The notes: generated from the sequence alone by a model not told the origin. Shown: positions 1 through 8,084, counted from the stretch's first letter. The stretch is DNA of 64,000 bases from Lachnospiraceae oral taxon 107 str. F0167 (GCA_000209465.1 GL890585.1:1-64000), one strand, 5' to 3'. Translations and numbers: made by a program.

Positions 1-470
<470 letters not shown>

Positions 471-606
471 AAAAGATAGGAAAATTTATGTATATAATTG
501 GAGACACCATCAAATCCGCAAGCGAATTTGAGGTGTACTTTCTCACTAAGGCCAAGCTCTTCGCCAAGTGAGAAATGCAGTTTGGTAGGCAGTTTTGAAG
601 GCATAT
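471..606 (+). other. 23S to tRNA-Gly spacer with two stem-loops
   Basis: The spacer holds two clear hairpins: 504-536 (ACACC paired with GGTGT, then a nine-pair stem with one mismatch) and 539-575 (TTTCTCACT paired with AGTGAGAAA, with an inner GGC/GCC pair). They look like processing structures of the rRNA precursor rather than a gene. No 5S rRNA is recognisable here, although many Firmicutes operons have one at this place. Confidence 0.6.
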
Positions 607-679
607 GCGCGAGTGGCTCAGTTGGTGGAGTACGACCTTGCCAAGGTCGGGGTCGCGGGTTCGAGTCCCGTCTCGCGCT
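607..679 (+). tRNA. tRNA-Gly (GCC anticodon)
   Basis: A cloverleaf can be folded by hand. The acceptor arm GCGCGAG pairs with CTCGCGC (672-678), the anticodon stem ACCTT/AAGGT encloses the GCC anticodon, and the T arm carries TTCGAGT. The discriminator base is T and CCA is not encoded. It lies 136 bp after the 23S gene in the same orientation, so it is probably the last gene of the rRNA operon; a terminator follows at once. Confidence 0.95.
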
Positions 680-684
680 CTCTT

Positions 685-714
685 AGAAGTCTTAGTTTTA
701 AGGCTTCTTTTTTT
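685..714 (+). terminator. Terminator of the rRNA/tRNA-Gly operon
   Basis: A hairpin of AGAAGTCTTA with TAAGGCTTCT (one G-T pair, loop GTTT) is followed by a run of T. It sits 5 bp after the tRNA. A near copy, AAGTCTTA GTGT TAAGGCTT plus a T-run, occurs at 2852-2877, where there is no tRNA; it marks the left edge of the second unit of the duplication described below. Confidence 0.8.
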
Positions 715-739
715 GCTTGTAGGGATACCTAGTATCGCT

Positions 740-974
740 ACAAAGATGCAAACTTAATATGAAGATGCAGGTTTAGGTTTAATGCGAATAAGTAGGCTTA
801 ATACGAATAAGCAAGTTTAATGTGAAGATGCAGACTTAATACAAAAATGCAGGTTTAATGCGAAGATACATACTTAATACAAAAATGCAGCTTAAATAAG
901 AAATATACAGAATTAATACAAAAATAAAGGTTTAATACGAATATCCGGACTTAGTACAAAGATGCAGGCTTAGT
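740..974. repeat. 19-bp tandem repeat array, about 12 degenerate units
   Basis: Units follow one another with a period of 19 bp and the consensus RCRAARATGCAGRYTTAAT; examples start at 740, 784, 803, 822, 841, 860, 879, 918, 937 and 956. The second unit is 25 bp and the one at 898 is 20 bp. The units are diverged from each other, so the array is not recent. The second cassette copy has a single unit at 2902-2920. No open frame runs through it. It fills most of the gene-free gap 715-1038. Confidence 0.85.
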
Positions 975-1038
975 ACAGAAAGAGGTATGTAAACCACAAA
1001 AGTGTCTAAACCTTTTAATTGCTACAAACCCGGAAATT

Positions 1039-1070
1039 AAAAATGCCGACCTTTACAAGCCGACATTTTT
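1039..1070 (-). terminator. Terminator after the first lipoprotein gene
   Basis: On the minus strand AAAAATGTCGGC pairs with GTCGGCATTTTT (two G-U pairs, eight-base loop). The flanking A and T runs make it able to work in both directions. It lies 8 bp past the stop codon of the lipoprotein gene and is kept at 2969-3000 in the second copy. Confidence 0.8.
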
Positions 1071-1078
1071 AAACTATT

Positions 1079-1909
1079 TTAATAGCCTCTAAGCACCGTA
1101 TAATCTAAATTGTATTTTTGAGCTATTTCTTCCACTGCATCTTTATTTTTTTCATAATCTAGGGTATTTGGAAAATAGATATAGCCCGAATTTCTAAATA
1201 TGTTATATGTATAGAAAAATTCCTTTCTGTTTTCATAATCATCCTTGCTTTCCAGATTATCCATATATGGGATTATAATAGTGGAATAGCTGTTACAATG
1301 CTGTGCCCACTTATCAAGGGTCAAATCCTTATCATAAAAACCGACTACCTTGCCGTTAAAGTTTTCTCTTAAATATGCTATAGGAATTGTATCGCCGATA
1401 TTATAATACTCTTTAAAGCCTGAGCCAAGTACCAAGGGAAACTCACCATTATATATAAAATCCTGTTCTGATAAATAATCAAGTCCCAGTTTTTCCATTG
1501 TTTTTTTATTTAGAATAAATGCATTTACCGGAGTTATATACTCACTTTGTCCTTTGATAGTCACTTCCTGATCCGTTAAATCCTTATGACCGTAGCCATT
1601 TGCCAAATCCTTGGGCTTGTCCCATTTACCTATAAAATCTACAGTTCCAAATTTCATTTCATAAAAATCTACAGTATCCGTTGAATTTAATTCAGCATTA
1701 AATTTTTGCAAAGTATCTATAAATGAATCACTTCCCGTTATTTGTGCAAGTTCTTTCTGTGTATATTTATCAGTCTTATAATTATCCACAACCTGATAAA
1801 AAGTCTTTGTTCCCTGCATATCTGAAGCTGTAATTTCATTTCCGCTACAGCCTTGTAAGGATAATAATAAAACAGAAAGCAGTAAAGGTATCTTTTTTAG
1901 CTTATACAT
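1079..1909 (-). CDS. Lipoprotein with MacB/FtsX-ectodomain-like region, copy 1
   Basis: A 276-residue secreted lipoprotein of unproven function. The signal peptide MYKLKKIPLLLSVLLLSLQG is followed by Cys21 (lipobox LQGC), so it should be anchored on the outer face of the membrane. I chose the start at 1909 because AGGAGGAAT lies just upstream; a longer frame reaches 1972 but has no such site. The middle part (LVLGSGF..YYNIGDTIPI....GKVVGFYDKD) resembles the extracellular core of MacB/FtsX-type permeases, here without membrane segments; this is by eye only. It is the second gene after the small secreted protein at 2001-2453, separated by 91 bp with a hairpin. A paralogue at 3009-3836 is nearly identical, with differences clustered near the end. 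A role as immunity or partner protein for its upstream neighbour is inference. Confidence 0.75.
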   Translation of the reverse strand: MYKLKKIPLLLSVLLLSLQGCSGNEITASDMQGTKTFYQVVDNYKTDKYTQKELAQITGSDSFIDTLQKFNAELNSTDTVDFYEMKFGTVDFIGKWDKPKDLANGYGHKDLTDQEVTIKGQSEYITPVNAFILNKKTMEKLGLDYLSEQDFIYNGEFPLVLGSGFKEYYNIGDTIPIAYLRENFNGKVVGFYDKDLTLDKWAQHCNSYSTIIIPYMDNLESKDDYENRKEFFYTYNIFRNSGYIYFPNTLDYEKNKDAVEEIAQKYNLDYTVLRGY

Positions 1910-1936
1910 ATATTCCTCCCGGTGTATAATAAGATA

Positions 1937-1964
1937 GCAAAGAACAAATCGCTTTGTTCTTTGC
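1937..1964 (-). promoter_or_regulatory. Intercistronic 12-bp perfect hairpin
   Basis: GCAAAGAACAAA and TTTGTTCTTTGC pair perfectly around a four-base loop, between the secreted-protein stop codon and the lipoprotein start. There is no good U-run after it on the minus strand, so it is more likely a partial terminator or an mRNA-stabilising structure that keeps the first gene expressed above the second. The stem is identical in copy 2 (3864-3891); only the loop differs. Confidence 0.7.
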
Positions 1965-2000
1965 CAAAACAATAAAATTGATAGATTATGTTATGTTATC

Positions 2001-2453
2001 TTATCCTTCTTTCCAATATATTCTTGGTTTTCCTGGAGTTGGCGTTTCATCAGAGGTAGCCCATACTTCACCAGTTCCGGAATTACTACCCTCAACCAGA
2101 ATTGTTCTTCCTTTGACAAGACGTACGGTCGTTGTGTGGTAAACATATTCACGAGTTATTCTGTTTATAACTGTGGTTGCACCCTTCGCATAGTACATAC
2201 CTGTATTAGGATTTACATATCTTGATACACCGCTACTTAAGAGTATAACATTCTTATTTCCACGGGATACTGCAAACAGGTTTGTTCCGGATGTTTCACT
2301 ATTGCCTTCGTATGTGGCAACATTATAAACACTGTAATCCACAACAAAGCCCGGTTTTGGTTGTGCAGGAGTATATGCAAATACCGGAATTGTTAAACTT
2401 GACATAGCACCTGCTAATAATAGACCACCAACTAATTTCTTCATGATATTCAT
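2001..2453 (-). CDS. Small secreted protein, Lcn972-like, copy 1
   Basis: A 150-residue protein with a classical signal peptide (MKKLVGGLLLAGAMSSLTIPVFA, cleavage likely after VFA). The mature part has no Cys and no membrane segment. Its C-terminal half shows a pattern like lactococcin 972-family bacteriocins: a YHTTTVRL block, then GEVWATS, then an aromatic end IYWKEG, recalling HSATV, GVWAKA and YYNFW of Lcn972. That likeness is read by eye and is weak. RBS AAGGAGGA lies 8 bp before the start. It is the first gene of a two-gene unit with the lipoprotein at 1079-1909. Copy 2 (3928-4380) differs mainly in two short patches. It could equally be another small surface or secreted protein. Confidence 0.7.
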   Translation of the reverse strand: MNIMKKLVGGLLLAGAMSSLTIPVFAYTPAQPKPGFVVDYSVYNVATYEGNSETSGTNLFAVSRGNKNVILLSSGVSRYVNPNTGMYYAKGATTVINRITREYVYHTTTVRLVKGRTILVEGSNSGTGEVWATSDETPTPGKPRIYWKEG

Positions 2454-2489
2454 GGTTTAGTCCTCCTTAAACTTTTAAAATTTTATGTG

Positions 2490-2538
2490 ACAAATATATT
2501 TGTTGAAAGTATCTTATCATATATAAAAAAAAAGTCAA
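2490..2538 (-). promoter_or_regulatory. Promoter and palindromic operator-like site, copy 1
   Basis: On the minus strand TTGACT (2533-2538) and TAAGAT (2511-2516) are 16 bp apart and fit sigma-A boxes. Just downstream lies a perfect 14-bp palindrome, ACAAATATATTTGT (2490-2503), in the place of an operator. Both boxes and the palindrome are kept in copy 2, while DNA further upstream has diverged. Confidence 0.6.
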
Positions 2539-2850
2539 TTAATAAACATAATATTAGTAAATGTATATAAATATATGTGTATTCAAATAAATAATGTACA
2601 TATACAAACGAAGAAACAGTTTTTATGATTTTTTGTATAGCTTAAAATACTGAAAAAAAATTAAAAAAATTATTAGTTCAAAGAAGTGAACTAATAAACA
2701 AATCAGAAAATTATATAATTATAGTAATATTATTCTTATAACTTTCTTAAATAATATCAAAAGAGATCTACTTTATAGTAAAATTCAGTTTTCTCATAAG
2801 TAGAAGTATGATAGAATAGAAGTTAGCAAGGGCAAATAAATGTTATTTTG
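2539..2850. other. AT-rich gene-free stretch between cassette copies
   Basis: Very AT-rich DNA upstream of the first cassette promoter, alignable in parts with 4467-4741 (shared AGAAGTATGATA and AGTTAGCA near its right end). I see no gene, RNA or further promoter in it. Confidence 0.5.
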
Positions 2851-2968
2851 GAAGTCTTAGTGTTAAGGCTTTTTTTGCTTGTAGAGCTACCTAATACTGC
2901 CACAAAGATGCAGGCTTAGTTATAGATAAATACATTTAAAAAGTTTAATTCCCACAAGCCCGGGAATT

Positions 2969-3000
2969 AAAAATGCCGACCTTTACAAGCCGACATTTTT
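2969..3000 (-). terminator. Terminator after the second lipoprotein gene
   Basis: Same sequence as the element at 1039-1070: a 12-pair stem with A and T flanks, 8 bp beyond the lipoprotein stop codon. Confidence 0.8.
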
Positions 3001-3008
3001 TAACTATT

Positions 3009-3836
3009 TTAATAACCTCTAAGCACCGTATAATCCAGATTGTATTTTTGAGCTATTTTTTCCACAGCATCTTTATTTTTTTCATAATCTAGGGTATTTG
3101 GGAAATATATGTAGGCTGAATTTCTAAATATGTTATATGTATAGAAAAATTCCTTTCTGTTTTCATAATCATCCTTGCTTTCAAGATTATCCATATATGG
3201 AATTATAATGGTGGAATAGCTGTCACAATGTGAAAATTCATCAAAGACTAAATCTTTATCATAAAAACCGACTACTTTGCCGTTAAAGTTTTCTCTTAAA
3301 TATTCTATAGGAATTGTATCGCCGATATTATAATACTCTTCAAAGCCTGAGCCAAGTACCATGGGAAACTCACCATTATATATAAAATCCTGTTCTGAAA
3401 AATAATCAAGTCCCAGTTTTTCCATTGTTTTTTTATTTAGAATAAATGCATCTACCGGAGTTATATACTCATTTTTTCCTTTGATAGTCACTTCCTGATC
3501 CGTTAAATCCTTATGACCGTAGCCATTTGCCAAATCCTTAGGCTTGTCCCATTTACCTATAAAAGCTACAGTTTCATATTTCATATCATAAAAATCTACA
3601 GTATCTGTTGAATTTAATTCCGCATTGAATTTTTGCAAAGTATCTATAAAGGAATCATTTCCTGTTATTTGTGCAAGTTCTGCCTCTGTATACTTATCAG
3701 TATTATAATTATCTACAACCTGATAAAAAGTCTTTGTCCCCTGCATATCTGAAGCTGTAACTTCATTTCCTCTACAGCCTTGCAAAGACAGTAATAAAAC
3801 AGAAAGCAGTAAGGGTATCTTTTTTAGCTTATACAT
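3009..3836 (-). CDS. Lipoprotein with MacB/FtsX-ectodomain-like region, copy 2
   Basis: A 275-residue paralogue of the 1079-1909 product with the same signal peptide and lipobox (LQGC, Cys21). Most residues are identical. Differences gather at residues about 44-55 (NTDKYTEAELAQ against KTDKYTQKELAQ) and at about 200-210, where LVFDEFSHCDS replaces LTLDKWAQHCNS with a one-residue deletion. RBS AGGAGGAAT precedes the ATG at 3836. It is the downstream partner of the secreted protein at 3928-4380. Function is not known; outer-membrane-face anchoring is clear from the lipobox, and a protective or receptor role next to the secreted protein is inferred. Confidence 0.75.
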   Translation of the reverse strand: MYKLKKIPLLLSVLLLSLQGCRGNEVTASDMQGTKTFYQVVDNYNTDKYTEAELAQITGNDSFIDTLQKFNAELNSTDTVDFYDMKYETVAFIGKWDKPKDLANGYGHKDLTDQEVTIKGKNEYITPVDAFILNKKTMEKLGLDYFSEQDFIYNGEFPMVLGSGFEEYYNIGDTIPIEYLRENFNGKVVGFYDKDLVFDEFSHCDSYSTIIIPYMDNLESKDDYENRKEFFYTYNIFRNSAYIYFPNTLDYEKNKDAVEKIAQKYNLDYTVLRGY

Positions 3837-3863
3837 ATATTCCTCCCGATTTATAATAAGATA

Positions 3864-3891
3864 GCAAAGAACAAATTGCTTTGTTCTTTGC
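3864..3891 (-). promoter_or_regulatory. Intercistronic 12-bp perfect hairpin, copy 2
   Basis: Identical 12-bp arms to the element at 1937-1964, with loop TTGC on the plus strand instead of TCGC. Preservation of the stem while the loop changed suggests the structure matters. Confidence 0.7.
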
Positions 3892-3927
3892 TAAAACAAT
3901 AAAATTGATAGATTATGTTATCTTATC

Positions 3928-4380
3928 TTATCCTTCTTTCCAATAGATCTTTGCCGTTCCGGGAGTAGGGGTTTCTGGAGAGGTAGCCCATACCTCATAA
4001 TTTCCGGAATTTCTACCCTCAACTAGAATTGTTTTTCCTTTGACAAGACGTACGGTCGTTGTGTGGTAAACATATTCACGAGTTATTCTGTTTATAACTG
4101 TTGTTGCACCCTTCGCATAGTACATGCCTGTATTAGGATTTACATATCTTGATACACCGCTACTTAATAGTATAACATTTTTATTTCCTCTGGACGCAGA
4201 AAACAGGCTTACTCCTGATGTACCACTATTGCCTTCGTATGTAGCAACATTATAAACACTGTAATCCACAACAAAGCCGGGTTTTGGTTGAGCAGGGGTA
4301 TATGCAAATACAGGAATTGTTAAACTTGACATAGCACCTGCTAATAATAGACCACCAACTAATTTCTTCATGATATTCAT
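3928..4380 (-). CDS. Small secreted protein, Lcn972-like, copy 2
   Basis: A 150-residue paralogue of the 2001-2453 product with an identical signal peptide. It differs in a central patch (SGTSGVSLFSAS against SETSGTNLFAVS) and near the C-terminus (RNSGNYEVWATSPETPTPGTAK against SNSGTGEVWATSDETPTPGKPR); the rest is almost unchanged. Such patchwise change is what one would expect if the variable patches contact a partner or target, but it could also be drift. RBS AAGGAGGA precedes the start, and the lipoprotein gene follows 91 bp downstream. Confidence 0.7.
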   Translation of the reverse strand: MNIMKKLVGGLLLAGAMSSLTIPVFAYTPAQPKPGFVVDYSVYNVATYEGNSGTSGVSLFSASRGNKNVILLSSGVSRYVNPNTGMYYAKGATTVINRITREYVYHTTTVRLVKGKTILVEGRNSGNYEVWATSPETPTPGTAKIYWKEG

Positions 4381-4416
4381 GATTTAGTCCTCCTTAAACT
4401 TTTAAAATTTTATGTG

Positions 4417-4466
4417 ACAAATATATTTGTTGAAAGCATCTTATCATATATAAAAAAATGAGTCAA
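4417..4466 (-). promoter_or_regulatory. Promoter and palindromic operator-like site, copy 2
   Basis: TTGACT (4461-4466) and TAAGAT (4438-4443) on the minus strand are 17 bp apart; the palindrome ACAAATATATTTGT lies at 4417-4430. The same arrangement as in copy 1 supports both as functional. Confidence 0.6.
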
Positions 4467-4801
4467 TTAATAAACACAATATTGGAAAATGTGAATAAAA
4501 ATATGCTCTTTTAATTAAATAATATTCATGTACAGAAAAAGAAACAGTTTTTATAATCTCTTGTATGAGTGAAAATAATAAAAAAATCAAAAAATTTAAT
4601 AGTTTAAAGATGTAAAGTAAAAGATTGATTGGCAAATTATAAATATATAATTCTTTACAATTATTATAATTTTCTTAAAAAACTAAATGTATTGAGTTTT
4701 CCATAAAAAATAGAAGTATGATATAACATAAGTTAGCAGGAGCTAACATAATCAGATTATATATATTGTTATACTACAGATATAGCGGAATGGAGATTTT
4801 T
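4467..4801. other. AT-rich gene-free stretch
   Basis: Intergenic DNA between the divergent cassette 2 and the methyltransferase gene. Apart from the right end of the duplication (to about 4741) and the GGAG ribosome site at 4792-4795 nothing recognisable is present. Confidence 0.5.
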
Positions 4802-5599
4802 ATGAAGATAAAACTTGAAGGCGTTATGGAGACAATGCTTATAACTTTGGATGCCAGAGCAAGAGATTACAAGGCGGAAAAATCTATATTAAAAGATAAA
4901 AAGTCGTATGAAATGGTAGATATGATAGACTATGATTTTGATTCTTTTAATAAAGAGAAAGTAAATCATATGGGTATTATTTCCAGAGCCAAGGTTATGG
5001 ATGATGAGGTCAAAAGGTTTATAGAAAAGCATCCTACCTGCCATATAGTTTCACTTGGCTCAGGACTTGATACAAGATTTTTTCGTGTAGATAACGGGAA
5101 AATACACTGGTATGATATAGACTTTCCGGAGGTAATAAATTTAAGAAAAAAATTCTTTGAAGAAAATGAAAGAGTAAAAAATATTGAAAAATCTGCACTG
5201 GACAGAACTTGGACAAAGGAGATAGATACAAAGGGAGAGGAGCTTTTGATTATTTCAGAGGGTATGATTATGTATTTTTATCCTGAGCAGGTGAAGGAGT
5301 TTTTAAATATACTTACAGACAGCTTTAACCATTTTGAGCTTCATTTGGATTGCTTATCAAAAAGGCTTGTAAATAAGGCAAAAAAGAACAAGGCTGTAAA
5401 GAGAACCAAATCGGAATATCATTTTGGAGTCACGGACGGAAGGGAGCTTATAGAGCTTAATCCTAAATTAAAGCAAACCGGACTGATAAACTTTACAAAA
5501 CAGATAGAAAAACAGATGAAATGGTATGGCAAGATTTTTCTGCCAATGATATATCTTATAAATAACAGACTTGTAATATGCAAATATGATGAAAAATAA
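4802..5599 (+). CDS. Class I SAM-dependent methyltransferase, LCM/TcmP-like
   Basis: A 265-residue protein of the leucine carboxyl methyltransferase/TcmP-like family of S-adenosylmethionine-dependent O-methyltransferases. The SAM-binding motif is SLGSGLDTRFF (84-94), followed by the acidic strand WYDIDFPEV and by ISEGMIMYF, as usual for this family. There is no signal peptide or membrane segment, so it is cytoplasmic. The start at 4802 is chosen because GGAG lies six bases before; an ATG at 4790 and a TTG at 4766 are in frame upstream but lack a ribosome site. It stands alone, 109 bp before the protease gene. The methyl acceptor cannot be predicted. Confidence 0.85.
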   Translation: MKIKLEGVMETMLITLDARARDYKAEKSILKDKKSYEMVDMIDYDFDSFNKEKVNHMGIISRAKVMDDEVKRFIEKHPTCHIVSLGSGLDTRFFRVDNGKIHWYDIDFPEVINLRKKFFEENERVKNIEKSALDRTWTKEIDTKGEELLIISEGMIMYFYPEQVKEFLNILTDSFNHFELHLDCLSKRLVNKAKKNKAVKRTKSEYHFGVTDGRELIELNPKLKQTGLINFTKQIEKQMKWYGKIFLPMIYLINNRLVICKYDEK

Positions 5600-5708
5600 A
5601 AACTATTTGCAATCCTTTGTTGCCGTATTCTGAAATTATTGTTAGAATAAACTATGCTTAAAGCAAAATGCTGCAGGTGTAAATAAAAACAATATAGGAG
5701 GAGAGCAG

Positions 5709-8084
5709 ATGGACAGACCGACAAGCCATGACAGGGATCTGAGAAGTCCGGGTTCAGGTAAAAGGATTTTTAGAAGAGAAGCTGCCAATACAGGAGGGGT
5801 AGGAAGCGGCGGAATGCCTACAGGTCCAAGAAGGTCGGGAGGTGGAAGAGGAGGTTCCCCTTTCAGTATCTTGATTGTAATAATAGTATTGGCTATAGGA
5901 GCATTTACAGGTAATAAAACCAATATATTAAATATGTTGTTGGGAAATTCAACAAGTTATGTAAATACGGAAACTCCACAGTTAAATATACCTTCTTTAA
6001 GTTCAACATTGGGGGATATTACAGCAAACAGCATAGGCGGTATCAGCAGTGCATGGAGCGGTGTATCCGATAACAGAGGTCAGCTTGATACATCGGTAAA
6101 TGAAAATGCCAGAGAGAAGTTTTACAGACCTACAGGCGGCGACAGTGTCAATGTAATGATATATATGTGCGGTACCGATCTGGAGTCAAAGCATGGTATG
6201 GCAACCAATGACCTTATCGAGATGACTAAGGCGGATATTTCGGATAATGTAAATGTATTGGTATATACAGGCGGTACTAAAATCTGGAAAAATTCAATAA
6301 TATCTTCAAGCAATAATCAGATTTATCAGATAAAGGACGGCAAATTAAGGAAGCTGGCGGATGATAATGGAAGTCAGCCTATGACAGATCCCAATACATT
6401 GATAAGATTTGTAGAATATTGTAAGAAAAATTTTCCGGCAAACAGATATCAGCTTATATTCTGGGATCATGGCGGAGGCTCGGTCACAGGTTATGGATAT
6501 GATGAGTTAAATGCCAATGCCGGAGCTATGAGCTTGTCTAAAATAAAGTCTGCAATTGCCGCAACAGATATTAAATATGATTTTATAGGATTTGATGCAT
6601 GTCTGATGGCGACTACAGAGACTGCACTTGCACTTTCAGACTATGCGGACTATATGATAGCTTCGGAGGAAACCGAACCTGGAACAGGCTGGTATTATAC
6701 AAACTGGCTTTCAGATTTGAGCAATAATACAGCCACTTCTACTTTGAATATAGGCAAGAGAATAGTGGATGATTTTATAGATGAAAGCAAAAGAATTGCC
6801 GGAGGACAGTCCACCACACTTTCTGTAGTGGATTTGGCGGAGTTAAAGGCAACCATGCCTTCAGGTCTTTCAAGCTTTGCAAAAGATACTGCTGCATATA
6901 TAGGAAATAAAGAATACAGCAGAGTATCAAATGCGAGAACTGCAAGCAGAGAGTTTGCAAAATCATCCAATATTGACCAGGTTGATTTGGTAAGCCTTGT
7001 GTATAATATGAACAAGGATGAGAATGCTCCTACAATCAAGTCGGTACTTGGGGCTGTAAAGTATAATCGTACTTCTTCAAATATGGCAAATTCCTACGGG
7101 CTTTCCATATATTTTCCATATAAGAAATTGTCAAAGGTTGACAAAATGGTTAATACCTATGGCGATATAGGTATGGACAGTGAATACACTAAGATGATAC
7201 AGCAATTCGCTTCCATACAGGCAAGCGGACAGATAGCAGGTGGCACACAGAGTACTCCTGCCGGTACATTAACAGGAAATACCATAGGTTCACTCTCAAG
7301 CGGAGATTTAAGCGGTATGATAGAAAGCCTTTTATCGGGAAGTATTTCATCTGAGAGCCTATCATCTATAGGACTTGATTTATCAAGTATAGGTTTCTTG
7401 CAAAACAGGGCGATATCCGATGATGTAATCAAGGATTATGTTATATCAAACAGACTGGATGCTTCCAAGCTTCAATGGGATAATACCGGCTCCACACCTA
7501 AGGTACATTTATCCAAGGAGGAATGGAGGCTTGTATCCTCAATAGAGGAAAAGATGCTTGTAGATGACGGACAGGGATATATTGATATGGGGCTTGATAA
7601 TTTCTTAGAGTTTGATGAAAACGGTGATATGCTTGCAGACAGTGCAAGAGCCTGGATGTATATAGACGGTCAGCCCGTATCATACTATCATGTATCAACT
7701 GTAAAAGACGGCAAAGTAAGCACTACAATAGGTCGTGTGCCTGCACTTTTAAACGGCGAAAAGTCTAATTTGATAATAATTTTTGACTCTGAGCATCCTA
7801 AGGGATATCTGGCAGGTGCCAATACCCGGTATGAGCAAAATGAGACAGAGGCCATTGCAAAAAATATCACCGAAATCAAATCAGGGGATGTAATAGACTT
7901 TTTGGCTGATTATTATAATTATAACGGAGAATTTGTAACTGATTATAAAATCGGGGAGCAGTATACGGTAAGTAAGACTCCTGAGGTTTACTATACTACT
8001 GTGGAAGAGGACAATCTGATTACCTATAAATTCACTGATATTTACAATAACAGCTACTGGACACCGACTTTAAAAAATAGATAG
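5709..8084 (+). CDS. Membrane-anchored clostripain-family (C11) cysteine peptidase
   Basis: A 791-residue protein. After a Gly/Arg-rich cytoplasmic N-terminus comes one membrane helix (about residues 52-68), so the bulk is outside the cell. The peptidase domain begins near residue 145 (VNVMIYMCGTDLES); the catalytic pair is His254 in FWDHGGG and Cys298 in FDACLM, the standard C11 spacing. Clostripain-type enzymes cleave after basic residues. A Ser/Gly-rich stretch (about 505-560) leads to a C-terminal domain of unknown role. RBS AGGAGGAG precedes the ATG. It is followed 137 bp later by a small secreted cell-wall-binding-like protein. Large size and anchoring suggest a surface protease; the substrate is unknown. 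Confidence 0.9.
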   Translation: MDRPTSHDRDLRSPGSGKRIFRREAANTGGVGSGGMPTGPRRSGGGRGGSPFSILIVIIVLAIGAFTGNKTNILNMLLGNSTSYVNTETPQLNIPSLSSTLGDITANSIGGISSAWSGVSDNRGQLDTSVNENAREKFYRPTGGDSVNVMIYMCGTDLESKHGMATNDLIEMTKADISDNVNVLVYTGGTKIWKNSIISSSNNQIYQIKDGKLRKLADDNGSQPMTDPNTLIRFVEYCKKNFPANRYQLIFWDHGGGSVTGYGYDELNANAGAMSLSKIKSAIAATDIKYDFIGFDACLMATTETALALSDYADYMIASEETEPGTGWYYTNWLSDLSNNTATSTLNIGKRIVDDFIDESKRIAGGQSTTLSVVDLAELKATMPSGLSSFAKDTAAYIGNKEYSRVSNARTASREFAKSSNIDQVDLVSLVYNMNKDENAPTIKSVLGAVKYNRTSSNMANSYGLSIYFPYKKLSKVDKMVNTYGDIGMDSEYTKMIQQFASIQASGQIAGGTQSTPAGTLTGNTIGSLSSGDLSGMIESLLSGSISSESLSSIGLDLSSIGFLQNRAISDDVIKDYVISNRLDASKLQWDNTGSTPKVHLSKEEWRLVSSIEEKMLVDDGQGYIDMGLDNFLEFDENGDMLADSARAWMYIDGQPVSYYHVSTVKDGKVSTTIGRVPALLNGEKSNLIIIFDSEHPKGYLAGANTRYEQNETEAIAKNITEIKSGDVIDFLADYYNYNGEFVTDYKIGEQYTVSKTPEVYYTTVEEDNLITYKFTDIYNNSYWTPTLKNR

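Larger units (their letters stand above)
686..2832. repeat. Left copy of a tandemly duplicated two-gene cassette
   Basis: The block from the tRNA terminator, through the 19-bp repeats, a terminator, a lipoprotein gene, a hairpin, a secreted-protein gene and its promoter, is repeated at 2851-4741. Both copies share the left edge (GAAGTCTTAG...AAGGCTT) and the right edge (AGAAGTATGATA... near 2802 and 4712). The copies differ mainly in the number of 19-bp repeats (twelve against one) and in diverged intergenic DNA. The edges are estimated by eye to within about 10 bp. Confidence 0.85.
2851..4741. repeat. Right copy of the duplicated two-gene cassette
   Basis: Second unit of the tandem duplication. 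It starts with a copy of the tRNA-operon terminator (2852-2877), has one 19-bp unit (2902-2920), then terminator, lipoprotein gene, hairpin, secreted-protein gene and promoter in the same order and orientation as the left copy. The first unit is separated from this one by about 18 bp. Confidence 0.85.

Noticed and set aside
4444-4635. A 63-codon minus-strand frame upstream of cassette 2
   Set aside because: It lies in AT-rich DNA over the promoter, has no ribosome site, and is not kept at the matching place in cassette 1.
607-4741. Genomic island integrated at tRNA-Gly
   Set aside because: No integrase and no second copy of the tRNA 3' end; the shared left edge is a terminator, so simple tandem duplication explains the layout.
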